A stretch of 56,910 bases of DNA from Micrococcales bacterium (lineage in GTDB: Bacteria; Actinomycetota; Actinomycetes; Actinomycetales; Dermatophilaceae): NCBI GenBank assembly GCA_021287075.1, contig JAJTBD010000007.1, forward strand, positions 93,498 to 150,407, read 5' to 3'. Of this stretch, positions 35,802 through 45,081 are shown in pieces. The notes below the pieces were generated by a model that ran no database searches, was not told the origin of the DNA, and worked only from the letters and a program-made list of their open reading frames with translations. Position 1 is the first letter of the stretch. Each line of letters begins with the position of its first letter. Position numbers and translations under genes: made by a program.

Positions 35802-36314
35802 TCACCGACGGTGGTGCCAGTCCCAGTTGGGCAGTCGGGTCGGGAACCACGTGCCTTGCCGGACGTAGAACCACATCGCGGGCTCGGTCGACCGGCTCAC
35901 CCTGGCGTGTGCGGGCAGTCTGCGGCCGCCTAGGTCGCGGCCGATGAGCTCAGCCGCCGTCCATGACTGCGGGTCCACCGGCGGTGGGTCGAGGCCGCTC
36001 CCGCCACCGTCGTCTGGGTCGGCCACCAGCGCGAGGCGGAAGCCCGTCCCTCTGAGGGCGGCGACGGCCTGGCCGAGGCGGAACTCCTCTGGTCTGGCCT
36101 CGATGCGCGCCGCATACGTCTTGGACCACCCGCGGTGGTCGGCGTAGGCCCGCTGACTCATGACGAGACGGGCACGATCTCGGCGAACCGCCAGCGAGAC
36201 AGCGTCGGTGACCTCCATCGTGGCTCGCGCCCGCATCAGCTCCCTGGACAGCGTGGGCCAGGCCCTGACTCCGCGCTTGCGCTCGTAGCCGCCGCACTCG
36301 GGTGTGATCTCCAT
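35802..36314 (-). CDS. Hypothetical protein with helix-turn-helix domain
   Basis: 170 residues from ATG at 36314. VRRDRARLVMSQRAYADHRGW followed by SKTYAARIEARPEEFRLGQAV in residues 50-90 reads like an XRE-type helix-turn-helix. The C-terminal third (DLGGRRLPAHARV, AMWFYVRQGTWFPTRLPNWDW) is Trp-rich and not recognised. Possible DNA-binding regulator. The near -10 AACAGT lies seven bases before the ATG. It lies convergent to mpa and next to the nested inverted repeat, inside an interruption of the proteasome locus. Could be a mobile or accessory gene, but its composition is not strikingly different. Confidence 0.6.
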   Translation of the reverse strand: MEITPECGGYERKRGVRAWPTLSRELMRARATMEVTDAVSLAVRRDRARLVMSQRAYADHRGWSKTYAARIEARPEEFRLGQAVAALRGTGFRLALVADPDDGGGSGLDPPPVDPQSWTAAELIGRDLGGRRLPAHARVSRSTEPAMWFYVRQGTWFPTRLPNWDWHHRR

Positions 36315-36611
36315 GCCGACGACTGTTGTGGAACTCCCGGGTCTGGTGCACGGCTCTGAGATTGGTCTGTGGAGAGGCGCCCCGTCACCCCACCCCCTGT
36401 GGAAAGAGGCCTCCACGACGGGCAGCCCTCTCGGGCGCTATGCATTGCCCCACACCCGAGTCCACCTCGGGGCAGAAACAGATTGCCCCAAGGTGCGGGC
36501 AGTTCTCGGGGCAATCTGTTTCTGCCCCAAAGGTTGGTTTGTCCTGGGGCAATGCATAGTGCCCACTACGGTGACCTGGGGACTGGTGCCGCGCCGGGAT
36601 GGAGGCAGTTC
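36315..36611. repeat. Gene-free 297-base spacer with concentric nested inverted repeat
   Basis: An inner perfect 21-bp inverted repeat (36469-36489 with 36508-36528, core GGGGCAGAAACAGATTGCCCC split to arms) and an outer 15-bp one (36438-36452 with 36545-36559, CTATGCATTGCCCCA) share the same centre at 36498/36499. Between inner and outer arms lie 16 unpaired bases on each side. The 122-base unit could fold into a cruciform or a long RNA hairpin. No coding frame is credible here. It may be a small non-autonomous mobile element or a terminator between opposed genes. Confidence 0.7.
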
Positions 36612-37088
36612 TCAGCTGCCGCGGAGTCGCTCGCGGCGGTCGGCGGCACGGTCGCGCCGCACCTGCTCGACGCCCTTGCGCTCGGCCCAGTCGCGCAGGA
36701 AGCCGACGAGACGCACGACCAGACGCCAGCCGAGGAGAAAGAGCCCCACGACGGTGAAGGCCACCGCCACGAAGGGCAGCGCCGTGCCGGCACCGGTCAG
36801 GGCCCGGATCAGCATGCCCACGACGACGGTGGACAGCCACACGACCGCGCCAGGGACCAGCTGCCAGGGCAGCGGGCGGGAGGGCAGCGCGGCGGCCGCC
36901 ACCCACCCAAGGCCGAGGCCTACCAGGAAGGGCCAGGCCGTGGCCAGCCAGCCGGCCAGCGTCAGCCCCTCCTCATGGGCGGCGCGCCCCATCAGGGCGA
37001 ACAGCCCCACCAGCACGAGATCGGTGAGGTATGCCGCGAGCAGCGGCCCGGGCGCGCGTCTCTCGCGCCCGGTGGTGTTGGTGCTCAT
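36612..37088 (-). CDS. DUF3054 family membrane protein
   Basis: 158 residues with four hydrophobic segments (LLAAYLTDLVLVGLFALMG, LAGWLATAWPFLVGLGLGW, VPGAVVWLSTVVVGMLI, LPFVAVAFTVVGLFLLGW) and a basic C-terminal tail. GRAAHEEG after the first segment is the pattern I associate with DUF3054. Function unknown. ATG at 37088 overlaps the prs stop by four bases (ATGA), so it is coupled to prs. Confidence 0.78.
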   Translation of the reverse strand: MSTNTTGRERRAPGPLLAAYLTDLVLVGLFALMGRAAHEEGLTLAGWLATAWPFLVGLGLGWVAAAALPSRPLPWQLVPGAVVWLSTVVVGMLIRALTGAGTALPFVAVAFTVVGLFLLGWRLVVRLVGFLRDWAERKGVEQVRRDRAADRRERLRGS

Positions 37089-38074
37089 GAGCCCGCCTTG
37101 TCGAAGAGGGAGCGCTGCGGTGAGGCATGCGCGGGGTCGACGCCGTCAAAGAGGGAGCTGACCGACTCACCACGGTGGATGCGCGAGATCGCCTCCGCGA
37201 AAAGCGCTGCGACAGAACGCACCTGGAGTTCAGGCCAGTCGGCGGGACGAGGGACCGTGTCGGTCGTGACCACCTGCGTGATCATCGGGTGGTCACGCAG
37301 CCGCTCCACGGCCTTGCCGGCGAACAGCCCGTGGGTGCAGACCACGGACGCCTCGGTGCAGCCGAAGTCGCGCAGCCGCTCCAGCAGCTCCAGGATCGAG
37401 CCGCCGGTCGCGATCTCGTCGTCGAGCACGATCGCCTTCTTGCCCTCGACATCGCCCACGATCGCGTCGATCACCACCCGGTCGTCGGCCAGTCGCTGCT
37501 TGCTGCCCGCCGCCACGGGCAGCCCCAGCAGCCGCGCGAACTGGGTCGCCTGCTTGGCATTGCCGAGATCCGGCGAGACCACGACCGTGTCGCCCAGATC
37601 GAACCCGCGGAAGTGGTCGGCCAGCACCCCCAGCGCGGTCAGGTGGTCCAGCGGCACCGAGAAGAAGCCGTGCACCTGCGGTGCGTGCAGCGCCATCGTC
37701 ATCACGCGGTCCACGCCGGCCGTCGTCAGCATGTCGGCCACGAGCCGGCCCCCGATCGAGATCCGCGAGGCGTCCTTCTTGTCGGAGCGGGCATAGGCAT
37801 AGTGCGGGATGACCGCCGTGATCTGCGCCGCCGAGGCACCCTTGGCCGCGTCGACCATGAGCAGCAGCTCCATGAGCGAGTCCTGGGTGGGCGGCACCAG
37901 CGGCTGGACGATATAGACATCCCGCTGGCGGCAATTGGCCAGCAGCTGCGCCTGGAGGCAGTCGTTGCTGAACCGGCTGATGTGGACGGGGGAGAGCTCC
38001 ACCCCCAGCTCCCGGCAGATCTCCTCCGCGAGCACCGGGTGGGCGCTGCCCGAGAAGACGACGATGTCGCGCAC
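37085..38074 (-). CDS. prs: Ribose-phosphate pyrophosphokinase
   Basis: 329 residues. Makes PRPP from ribose 5-phosphate and ATP for nucleotide, His, Trp and NAD synthesis. FSGSAHPVLAEEI at the start, HYAYARSDKKDASRISIGGRL split in the ATP/metal region near 93, SPDLGNAKQA near 168 and the PRPP loop IVLDDEIATGGSI near 214. GTG start with AGAAGGAG six bases upstream. It differs from the glmU-linked prs expected elsewhere in actinobacteria, so it may be a second copy; only the rest of the genome can tell. Coupled to DUF3054. Confidence 0.92.
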   Translation of the reverse strand: MRDIVVFSGSAHPVLAEEICRELGVELSPVHISRFSNDCLQAQLLANCRQRDVYIVQPLVPPTQDSLMELLLMVDAAKGASAAQITAVIPHYAYARSDKKDASRISIGGRLVADMLTTAGVDRVMTMALHAPQVHGFFSVPLDHLTALGVLADHFRGFDLGDTVVVSPDLGNAKQATQFARLLGLPVAAGSKQRLADDRVVIDAIVGDVEGKKAIVLDDEIATGGSILELLERLRDFGCTEASVVCTHGLFAGKAVERLRDHPMITQVVTTDTVPRPADWPELQVRSVAALFAEAISRIHRGESVSSLFDGVDPAHASPQRSLFDKAGS

Positions 38075-38113
38075 TGGTGGCTCCTTCTGCCGGTGGGCCT
38101 TGCGTCGGCGAGC

Positions 38114-39100
38114 CTATCCGGCAGCCCGCGACGCGGCATACAGCCGGTCCCGCAACGCGGTCACCAGCTCGACCTGCGCGCCGAGGCCGCCCGGGTAGGC
38201 GCCCGGGAAGGAGTGGAAGCCATGGGGCGCCCCCTCGTAGTTGGTGCACCGCACCGGGACCCCGGCCGCGGCGAGCGCCTCGGCATAGCGCACGCCGTCG
38301 TCGCGCAGCGGGTCGAGATCGGCGGTCTGCACGAGCGTTGGCGGGAGGCCGGCGAGTTCCCCGAACAGCGGGGAGACGAGCGGGTCGGTCTCCTCGACCT
38401 CGAAGGGCAGATAGTGCGCCAGGAAGCAGTCGATCGACCGGCGGTCCAGAATCGGCGCGTCCGCATGCTCGCTGATGGACGGCGAGGACAGGGTCATGTC
38501 GGTCGAGGGATAGAGCAGCGCCTGCATGCAGATGGGCACCTCGTCACGCAGCTGCTGGGCCACCACCGCCGAGAGGTTGCCACCAGCGGAGTCGCCACAC
38601 AGCGCCAGTCGCGAGGTGTCGGCGCGCAGCCGCCCGCCGAGCCGCGCGATCGCCCGCACCGCATCGATGCAGTCATATGCCGCGGTCGGCGCCTTGTGCT
38701 CCGGCGCCAGCCGGTAGTCCACGCTCACCACCACCGCGCGGACGCGGCGCGCGATCAGCGTGCACAGGGGGTCGTAGTCGACGACATTGCCCCGGACGAA
38801 CCCGCCCCCGTGCAGATAGGCCACCACCGGGACGTCGGTCTCGCTGTCGCGGACCGCACGCGGCCGGTAGACCCGCAGCGGGATCTCATAGCCGTCCCGC
38901 GCGCTCACGGTCGCGAAGGTGATGCCGACGGCTGGGTCGGCCGCCCCGGTCACCCAGGACACCGGGGCACGGTGGGGGAGCGTCTCACCCCGGGTGCGCT
39001 GGATCTGCGCCAGGCCCATCGCCCAGATGGGGGGGTTGAGGCGGTCATAGAGGGTGGTGAGCGCGGCCGTGCGCAGCGGCATCCGGTGCAGGTAGCCCAT
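38114..39100 (-). CDS. Alpha/beta hydrolase, HSL-type esterase
   Basis: About 328 residues. VAYLHGGGFVRGN near residue 95 is the oxyanion hole, LCGDSAGGNLSAV near 170 the nucleophile elbow, TADLDPLRDDG near 265 the acid, and EGAPHGFHSFP near 295 the His. Carboxylester hydrolysis is expected; the natural substrate is unknown. ATG at 39100 is used; ATG at 39109 in frame (adds MVP) is equally possible, neither has a strong ribosome site. Divergent from dop; a paralogue-like gene lies at 484. Confidence 0.87.
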   Translation of the reverse strand: MGYLHRMPLRTAALTTLYDRLNPPIWAMGLAQIQRTRGETLPHRAPVSWVTGAADPAVGITFATVSARDGYEIPLRVYRPRAVRDSETDVPVVAYLHGGGFVRGNVVDYDPLCTLIARRVRAVVVSVDYRLAPEHKAPTAAYDCIDAVRAIARLGGRLRADTSRLALCGDSAGGNLSAVVAQQLRDEVPICMQALLYPSTDMTLSSPSISEHADAPILDRRSIDCFLAHYLPFEVEETDPLVSPLFGELAGLPPTLVQTADLDPLRDDGVRYAEALAAAGVPVRCTNYEGAPHGFHSFPGAYPGGLGAQVELVTALRDRLYAASRAAG

Positions 39101-39123
39101 GGGGACCATCCTGTCACCGGCAG

Positions 39124-39129
39124 TAGGGT
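39124..39129 (+). promoter_or_regulatory. -10 box TAGGGT, leaderless dop
   Basis: Ends seven bases before the dop ATG, marking the promoter of the dop-pup-prcBA unit as separate from mpa. Confidence 0.5.
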
Positions 39130-39136
39130 CGTGAGC

Positions 39137-40672
39137 ATGAGCGAGGGACGCTTCAGCGGCGAGCAGGCCGGCGTGCGCCGGGTCATGGGCATCGAGACCG
39201 AATACGGCATCTCGATGCCCGGCGTGCCCCACGCCAACCCGGTCCTGATGTCCGGCCAGGTGGTCCAGGCCTATGCCGACTCGGTCGGGATCACGCCGCG
39301 GCACGCCCGCTGGGACTACGCCGACGAGACGCCGCTGCGTGACGCCCGTGGCTTCGACATGGGCCGGGCCGTTGCCCACCCCACCCAGCTCACCGACGAG
39401 GACCCGACCCTGCTCAACGTCGTGCTCTCCAACGGCGCCCGGCTCTATGTCGACCATGCCCACCCCGAGTACTCCTCGCCCGAGGTGACCACGCCGCGCG
39501 ACGCCGTGATCTGGGACCGTGCCGGCGAGCTGGTCACGCGGGCCGCCGCGCAGCGCCTGGCCCAGAGCCCGCCCGGGATCGTGCTCTACAAGAACAACAC
39601 CGACGGCAAGGGCGCCTCCTACGGCACCCACGAGAACTACCTCATGCGCCGCTCGACCCCCTTCCAGGACATCGTCAGACACCTCATCCCCTTCTTCGTG
39701 GCACGGCAGGCGATATGCGGCTCCGGCCGCGTCGGCATCGGCGACGACTCCCGCGACGTCGGCTACCAGCTGAGCCAGCGCGCCGACTTCTTCGAGGTCG
39801 AGGTCGGGCTCGAGACCACGCTCAAGCGCCCGATCATCAACACCCGCGACGAGCCGCACGCCGAGGCCGACCGCTGGCGCCGGCTCCACGTGATCATCGG
39901 TGACGCCAACCATGCCGACGTGGCGAACCTGCTCAAGATGGGCACCACCTCGCTCGTCCTGGCGATGATCGAGGACGGCGCGGTGACCGCCGACCTGACC
40001 CTCCAGCGCCCCGTCGCCACCCTCCAGCGCGTCTCGCACGACCCGACGCTGACCACCCCCGTCGAGCTCGTCGACGGCACCCGCCTCACCGCGGTCCAGC
40101 TGCTGTGGCGCTATCACGAGCTGGCCGCGGCATACCTCGATCAGCGCAGCCCAGGCGAGCTCGACCCCGACACGGCCGAGGTGATGCAGTGGTGGGAGCG
40201 CATCCTGACCCTGCTGGAGCGCGACCCGATGGAGGCCGCCCCCTACCTGGACTGGGTGGGCAAGCTCCAGCTGCTCGGCGGCTACATCAGCCGCGACCGG
40301 CTCGAGTGGGGCGACCCACGCCTGCGCGCGATCGACATCCAGTGGTCCGACGTGCGCGAGGACAAGGGCGTCTTCACCAGGCTGGAGCGGGCCGGCCGCT
40401 TCGAGCGGCTCGTCACCGACGCGCAGATCGAGAATGCCGTGACCCACCCGCCCGAGGACACCCGCGCCTACTTCCGGGGCAGGTGCACCGAGGCCTATCG
40501 CGAGCATGTCATCGCGGCCTCCTGGGACTCGGTCATCCTCGATGTCCCCGGCAGCGCCAACCTGGTCCGCGTGCCGCTGCTGGACCCGGTCCGTGGCACC
40601 CGCGAGCTGGTGGGAGAGGTGCTCGACACCGCCACCGATGTCGCCGACCTCGTCCGCAGGCTCTCGGCCTAG
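39137..40672 (+). CDS. dop: Deamidase/depupylase of Pup
   Basis: 511 residues, carboxylate-amine ligase superfamily. Removes Pup from substrates and, where Pup ends in Gln, deamidates it. [14 protein letters not shown] near residue 17 carries the metal-binding Glu, [12 protein letters not shown] near 112 the second, YGTHENYL near 160, and [12 protein letters not shown] near 233 the conserved Arg/Asp. The insertion loop that separates Dop from PafA is present ([14 protein letters not shown] onward near 30). Start ATG 39137 with leaderless -10. Its TAG stop opens the -10 box of pup. Confidence 0.95.
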   Translation: MSEGRFSGEQAGVRRVMGIETEYGISMPGVPHANPVLMSGQVVQAYADSVGITPRHARWDYADETPLRDARGFDMGRAVAHPTQLTDEDPTLLNVVLSNGARLYVDHAHPEYSSPEVTTPRDAVIWDRAGELVTRAAAQRLAQSPPGIVLYKNNTDGKGASYGTHENYLMRRSTPFQDIVRHLIPFFVARQAICGSGRVGIGDDSRDVGYQLSQRADFFEVEVGLETTLKRPIINTRDEPHAEADRWRRLHVIIGDANHADVANLLKMGTTSLVLAMIEDGAVTADLTLQRPVATLQRVSHDPTLTTPVELVDGTRLTAVQLLWRYHELAAAYLDQRSPGELDPDTAEVMQWWERILTLLERDPMEAAPYLDWVGKLQLLGGYISRDRLEWGDPRLRAIDIQWSDVREDKGVFTRLERAGRFERLVTDAQIENAVTHPPEDTRAYFRGRCTEAYREHVIAASWDSVILDVPGSANLVRVPLLDPVRGTRELVGEVLDTATDVADLVRRLSA

Positions 40673-40675
40673 ACT
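40670..40675 (+). promoter_or_regulatory. -10 box TAGACT overlapping the dop stop
   Basis: The dop stop TAG starts TAGACT, ending six bases before the pup ATG. pup could thus be made from its own leaderless mRNA, allowing more Pup than Dop. Confidence 0.45.
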
Positions 40676-40681
40676 GCCCAC

Positions 40682-40876
40682 ATGGCCCCCGAACAGATCA
40701 GGCACCAGCGGCACGGCGGCGGCGACGACGGTCTGCCCGAGGAGTCGGGCGAGTCCGGCGGCCAGGTCCAGCGCCAGGAGTTCGACATCGACAGCGTGCT
40801 CGACGAGATCGACGGCGTGCTGGAGACCAACGCCGAGGAGTTCGTGCGCGGCTTCGTCCAGAAGGGCGGGGAGTGA
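40682..40876 (+). CDS. pup: Prokaryotic ubiquitin-like protein Pup
   Basis: 64 residues, intrinsically disordered, with the helical Mpa-binding segment [22 protein letters not shown] near 34-55 split by the usual pattern, and C-terminal GGE. PafA joins this terminal Glu to substrate lysines. Because it already ends in Glu rather than Gln, Dop deamidation is not needed for activation. Stop overlaps the GTG start of prcB (GTGA), coupling tag and core protease expression. Confidence 0.97.
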   Translation: MAPEQIRHQRHGGGDDGLPEESGESGGQVQRQEFDIDSVLDEIDGVLETNAEEFVRGFVQKGGE

Positions 40877-41697
40877 CCACGGAGGCGCAGGGCCGGCTGC
40901 CCGCGGCATACCTGGCTGCCGGGTCCTCGTCCTTCCGTGACTTCCTCGCCGGGGCGGCCCCCGAGCTGCTGCCGGGCTCCCGCGCGCTCCCGGTCGGCTC
41001 GAGTGTTGAGGCCCCGCACGGCACGACCATCGTCAGCCTCGTCTATGACGGTGGGGTCGTCATGGCCGGCGACCGGCGCGCCACCATGGGCAACATCATC
41101 GCCAACCGCGACATGGAGAAGGTCTTCGCCGCCGACGAGTACAGCGCCGTCGGCATCGCCGGCACCGCGGGCGTGGCCCTCGAGCTGGTCAAGCTCTTCC
41201 AGGTCGAGCTGGAGCACTACGAGAAGATCGAGAGCGCCCTGCTCTCCCTCGAGGGCAAGGCCAACCGGCTCGCCCAGATGATCCGGGGCAACCTCGGCAT
41301 GGCCATGCAGGGCCTGTCGGTCGTCCCGCTCTTCGCCGGCTATGACCTCGAGCTCGGCACCGGCCGGATGTTCTCCTATGACGTGACCGGCGGCTGCTAC
41401 GAGGAGCGCGACCACCACAGCATCGGCTCCGGCTCGCTCTTTGCCCGCGGCTCCCTCAAGAAGCTCTGGCGCCCCGGCCTCGACGGCGACACAGCCGTGT
41501 CCGTCGCGATCGAGGCCCTCTATGACGCCGCCGACGACGACTCCGCCACCGGCGGTCCCGACACCGGCCGCCGCATCTGGCCGACCGTGGCTGTCATCGA
41601 CAGTGGGGGAGTCCGCTTCGTGGACGAGGACGCCCTCGCCGGTGCCGTCGACGCGATCATCGCCGCCCGCCAGGGCAACCCAGGGGGTGCCCGATGA
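40873..41697 (+). CDS. prcB: 20S proteasome beta subunit
   Basis: 274 residues including a 50-residue propeptide. Auto-cleavage between Gly50 and Thr51 ([11 protein letters not shown]) exposes the catalytic N-terminal Thr. Asp and Lys of the active site are in [11 protein letters not shown] near 67 and EKVFAADEY near 83. [14 protein letters not shown] near 185 and the C-terminal [15 protein letters not shown] are typical. GTG start overlaps pup; the stop overlaps prcA (ATGA). Cytoplasmic, forms the two inner rings. Confidence 0.97.
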   Translation: MTTEAQGRLPAAYLAAGSSSFRDFLAGAAPELLPGSRALPVGSSVEAPHGTTIVSLVYDGGVVMAGDRRATMGNIIANRDMEKVFAADEYSAVGIAGTAGVALELVKLFQVELEHYEKIESALLSLEGKANRLAQMIRGNLGMAMQGLSVVPLFAGYDLELGTGRMFSYDVTGGCYEERDHHSIGSGSLFARGSLKKLWRPGLDGDTAVSVAIEALYDAADDDSATGGPDTGRRIWPTVAVIDSGGVRFVDEDALAGAVDAIIAARQGNPGGAR

Positions 41698-42575
41698 GCC
41701 AGATGCCGTTCTACGTCTCGCCCGAGCAGCTGATGAAGGACCGGGCAGACTTCGCGCGCAAGGGGATCGCCCGCGGTCGGTCGGTCGTGGTCCTCGGCTA
41801 TGACAAGGGCATCCTCTTCGTCGCCGAGAACCCGTCCCGGACCCTGCACAAGGTCTCCGAGATCTATGACCGCATCGGCTTCGCGGCCGTCGGCAAATAC
41901 AACGAGTTCGAGAACCTCCGCGTCGCGGGCGTGCGCTATGCCGACCTGCGCGGCTACTCCTATGACCGCAGCGACGTGACCGCCCGCGGCCTGGCCAACG
42001 CCTATGCGCAGACCCTCGGCACCGTCTTCACCCAGGAGTCCAAGCCCTACGAGGTCGAGATCGCCGTCGCCGAGGTGGGCCGCACCCAGGACGAGGACCA
42101 GATCTATCGCCTCACCTATGACGGGTCGGTCGCCGACGAGCGCGGCTTCGTCGCGATGGGCGGCGCCGGCGAGGCCATCGAGACCGGGCTCGGCGATGCG
42201 TGGCACCCCGGCATCGTGCTGGGCGACGCGCTGGTGCTGGCCGTCCGGCTCCTGGCCGCAGGTGCGCCCGGCTCCGAGCCCCGCCAGCTCGGCCCCGACT
42301 CGCTCGAGGTCGCAGTGCTCGACCGGGAGCGTCCCCGCCGCACCTTCCGCCGCATCGTCGGGCCCCTCCTGGCCGACCTGCTCAACACCGACAGCCCCAC
42401 CCGTGAGGCCCCGGCGCAGGACGAGCACATCCCGGGCCGCCACGGCGAGCTGAGCGGCGAGCCCGACTCCGACATCGGCGGCCCGACGGCGAGCCCTCGG
42501 GACGCGAGCACCAACCCGCAGACCCAGCGCCCCGAGCCGGGCCCGGACTCCTCCGGCACCGCCGACGGCGACTGA
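41694..42575 (+). CDS. prcA: 20S proteasome alpha subunit
   Basis: 293 residues. Forms the outer rings that gate the core and dock Mpa. Starts [24 protein letters not shown], the gate region, then [18 protein letters not shown] and [21 protein letters not shown]. The last 60 residues (from about [12 protein letters not shown]) are a Pro/Ser/Asp-rich disordered tail without family constraint. Start overlaps prcB stop. Last gene of the tightly coupled pup-prcB-prcA run. Confidence 0.97.
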   Translation: MSQMPFYVSPEQLMKDRADFARKGIARGRSVVVLGYDKGILFVAENPSRTLHKVSEIYDRIGFAAVGKYNEFENLRVAGVRYADLRGYSYDRSDVTARGLANAYAQTLGTVFTQESKPYEVEIAVAEVGRTQDEDQIYRLTYDGSVADERGFVAMGGAGEAIETGLGDAWHPGIVLGDALVLAVRLLAAGAPGSEPRQLGPDSLEVAVLDRERPRRTFRRIVGPLLADLLNTDSPTREAPAQDEHIPGRHGELSGEPDSDIGGPTASPRDASTNPQTQRPEPGPDSSGTADGD

Positions 42576-42578
42576 CCC

Positions 42579-42584
42579 TAGGGT
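42579..42584 (+). promoter_or_regulatory. -10 box TAGGGT before pafA
   Basis: Seven bases before the pafA ATG; GGAGG also lies between, so the start could be used from both leaderless and read-through mRNAs. Confidence 0.4.
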
Positions 42585-42591
42585 GGAGGCC

Positions 42592-43998
42592 ATGCAGCGG
42601 CGGATCATGGGTCTGGAGACCGAGTTCGGCATCACGTGCGCCTCCGAGGGCAAGCGCCGGCTGACCCCCGACGAGGCCGCCCGCTATCTCTTCCGCAGCG
42701 TCGTGTCCTGGGGCCGCTCGTCGAATGTCTTCCTGCCCAACGGTTCCCGGCTCTATCTGGATGTGGGCTCCCACCCCGAATACGCGACCGCCGAGTGCGA
42801 CGACGTGCGGCAGGTCGTGGTCCACGACCGGGCGGGGGAGCGCATCCTCGAGCGGCTGACGGCAGAGGCGCAGGCCCGCCTGGCCGATGACGACATCGAC
42901 GGCGACATCTATCTCTTCAAGAACAACGTCGACTCGGCGGGCAACTCCTACGGCTGCCACGAGAACTACTGCCTCACCCGCGAGGGCGACTTCCAGCAGT
43001 TGTCCGACCGGCTGCTGCCTTTCCTCATCTCGCGCCAGATCACCTGTGGCGCAGGCAGAGTCGTCACCACCACCCAGGGCGCGCGCTATGCCGTCAGCCA
43101 GCGTGCCGACCACATCTGGGAGGGCGTCTCCTCGGCCACGACGCGCAGCCGCCCCATCATCAACACCCGCGACGAGCCGCACGCCGACGCCGAGCGCTAT
43201 CGCCGCCTCCATGTGATCGTGGGCGACTCCAACATGAGCGAGACCACCACCCTGCTCAAGGTGGGCTCGGCCCACCTGGTCCTCCAGATGATCGAGGCCG
43301 GTGTGGTACTGCCCGAGCTCGACCTGGAGAGCCCCACCCGCGCGATCCGGGAACTGTCGGGTGACCCCCGCGACGGTGCGACGGTGCGGCTGGCCGCGGG
43401 CGGCACGATCACCGGTCTGGCGATCCAGCAGGAGTACCTCGCCAAGGCAGCGACCTTCGCCCAGCAGGAGGGCCTCGACGACGACACCACCCGACTGGTC
43501 CTCGATCTGTGGGAGCGCACCCTGCGTGCCATCGAGACCGATGACCTGGCCCTGGTCGAGACCGAGATCGACTGGGTGATCAAGCGCAGGCTGCTCGATG
43601 CGTATGCCGCGCGCGCCGGCCTCGACCTCGCCAGCCCCCGCATCGCCCAGCTCGACCTCGCCTATCACGACATCTCCAGCAGCCGTGGCCTCTTCCGGCT
43701 GCTCGAGCGACGCGGCCAGGCGGCGCGGCTGACGACCGACGAGGAGGTGGAGGAGGCCACGAGCACCGCACCCCAGACCACCCGCGCAAGGCTCCGCGGC
43801 GCCTTCATCACCACCGCGCTCGAGCACGGCCGCGACTACACGGTCGACTGGGTGCACCTCAAGCTCAACGACCAGGCCCAGCGCACCGTGCTGATCAAGG
43901 ACCCCTTCGCCACGCAGGACGAGCGGGTCCAGCGGCTCATCGACGGCATACTCGATCGCGCCGCCGCCGACCCGCCGCCGCCCGCTCCGGCGCCCTGA
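42592..43998 (+). CDS. pafA: Pup--protein ligase
   Basis: 468 residues. Uses ATP to form gamma-glutamyl phosphate on Pup's C-terminal Glu and an isopeptide bond to substrate Lys. [13 protein letters not shown] at the N-terminus holds the metal Glu, [16 protein letters not shown] near 58 the catalytic Asp and metal Glu, [11 protein letters not shown] near 122, and [12 protein letters not shown] near 188. It lacks the Dop-specific loop. ATG at 42592 chosen over GTG 42583 because of GGAGG and the -10 spacing. An ATA Ile codon near 43947 coincides with a GGCATAC site. Confidence 0.96.
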   Translation: MQRRIMGLETEFGITCASEGKRRLTPDEAARYLFRSVVSWGRSSNVFLPNGSRLYLDVGSHPEYATAECDDVRQVVVHDRAGERILERLTAEAQARLADDDIDGDIYLFKNNVDSAGNSYGCHENYCLTREGDFQQLSDRLLPFLISRQITCGAGRVVTTTQGARYAVSQRADHIWEGVSSATTRSRPIINTRDEPHADAERYRRLHVIVGDSNMSETTTLLKVGSAHLVLQMIEAGVVLPELDLESPTRAIRELSGDPRDGATVRLAAGGTITGLAIQQEYLAKAATFAQQEGLDDDTTRLVLDLWERTLRAIETDDLALVETEIDWVIKRRLLDAYAARAGLDLASPRIAQLDLAYHDISSSRGLFRLLERRGQAARLTTDEEVEEATSTAPQTTRARLRGAFITTALEHGRDYTVDWVHLKLNDQAQRTVLIKDPFATQDERVQRLIDGILDRAAADPPPPAPAP

Positions 43999-44037
43999 CC
44001 CCGCACGGGCGTGCAGCCCGCTCCCAGCCTCGGCGGT

Positions 44038-44043
44038 TAGGCT
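44038..44043 (+). promoter_or_regulatory. -10 box TAGGCT upstream of FKBP lipoprotein
   Basis: Would give a leader of about 35 bases carrying GGAGG near 44070, so unlike many neighbours this gene is not leaderless. Confidence 0.4.
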
Positions 44044-44083
44044 GGCACCCGTTGTCCGTCCCCCACTCGGAGGAACACCCCCT

Positions 44084-45037
44084 GTGATCACCCGTCGCCA
44101 GTCGCTGGCTGTTGCCACGACCCTCGCCACCACGCTCGCCCTGGGCGCATGTGGCGACTCCTCGTCCACGTCCAAGGCCGCCAGCGGTCCGCTCAAGGAC
44201 GTCACCGTCTCCTCGGCCAGCGGCAAGGCGCCGGCCGTCACCCTCGAGCCCAAGCCGCTCAAGGTCACCGAGACCACCCGGCGCGTGCTCAAGGAGGGCA
44301 GCGGCGAGGTCGTCAAGGGCGATGAGCTGGTCAGCCTCAAGTACGCCATCGTCAACGGCACGACCGGCGAGGCCGTGGAGGACAACTACGTCGGCAGCAA
44401 GCCCAACCTCGGGCTCAACCTCGGCGAGTCGGGCCTGCTGCCCGGCCTGTCCAAGGGCCTGAAGGGCGTCAAGACCGGCTCGCAGGTCCTGGTCGCCATG
44501 CCGCCCAAGGACGCGTTCGGCGACAACGGCAACGCCGGGGCCAAGATCAAGGCGACCGACACCGTCGTCTTCGTCTTCGACGTGCTCTCCAAGGTCACGC
44601 CGCTGGCCGAGGCCACCGGCACGGCCATCGCGCCCAAGGCGGGGCTGCCCACGGTCAAGTGGGTCAAGGGCAAGCCGGCCACGATCACGCCCCCCAAGAC
44701 CACCGCGCCGACCGAGACCGTGGTCCAGCCGCTCATCCAGGGCAGCGGGCCGGCGGTCAAGAAGGGCCAGACCGTCCAGGTGACCTACACCGGTGCGCTG
44801 TGGAAGGACGGCAAGAACTTCGACAGCAGCTTCAACCGCCCGCCGGGCACCTTCGAGTTCCCCGTGGGCCAGGGCCAGGTCATCAAGGCCTGGGACTCCT
44901 CGGTCGAGGGCCAGAAGGTCGGCTCGCGGCTGCTGCTCGTCGTGCCGCCGAAGGACGGCTACGGCAGCAAGGGCGCCGACGGCATCAGCGCCACCGACAC
45001 CCTCGTGTTCGTCGTCGACATCCTCGCGGCCTACTGA
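44084..45037 (+). CDS. FKBP-type peptidyl-prolyl isomerase lipoprotein
   Basis: 317 residues. Signal peptide with lipobox LALGAC (Cys near 23), so surface lipoprotein. Two FKBP-like domains: a diverged one about 60-170 (VKGDELVSLKYAIVNG, LLPGLSKGLKGVKTGSQVLVAMP) and a canonical one about 210-317 (VKKGQTVQVTYTGALWKDGKNFDSSF, VIKAWDSSVEGQKVGSRLLLVVPPKDGYG). Helps fold exported proteins. GTG start after GGAGG. Followed by a small cytoplasmic FKBP; this pair downstream of pafA is common in actinobacteria. Confidence 0.92.
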   Translation: MITRRQSLAVATTLATTLALGACGDSSSTSKAASGPLKDVTVSSASGKAPAVTLEPKPLKVTETTRRVLKEGSGEVVKGDELVSLKYAIVNGTTGEAVEDNYVGSKPNLGLNLGESGLLPGLSKGLKGVKTGSQVLVAMPPKDAFGDNGNAGAKIKATDTVVFVFDVLSKVTPLAEATGTAIAPKAGLPTVKWVKGKPATITPPKTTAPTETVVQPLIQGSGPAVKKGQTVQVTYTGALWKDGKNFDSSFNRPPGTFEFPVGQGQVIKAWDSSVEGQKVGSRLLLVVPPKDGYGSKGADGISATDTLVFVVDILAAY

Positions 45038-45081
45038 TCCGCTCAGACCACCAGACCGCTCACCAATCCATAGGAGTGCCA

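Noticed and set aside
37127..39136. 670-codon upstream extension of the dop reading frame
   Set aside because: It would run antisense through prs and the esterase; Dop homology and the -10 box place the start at 39137.
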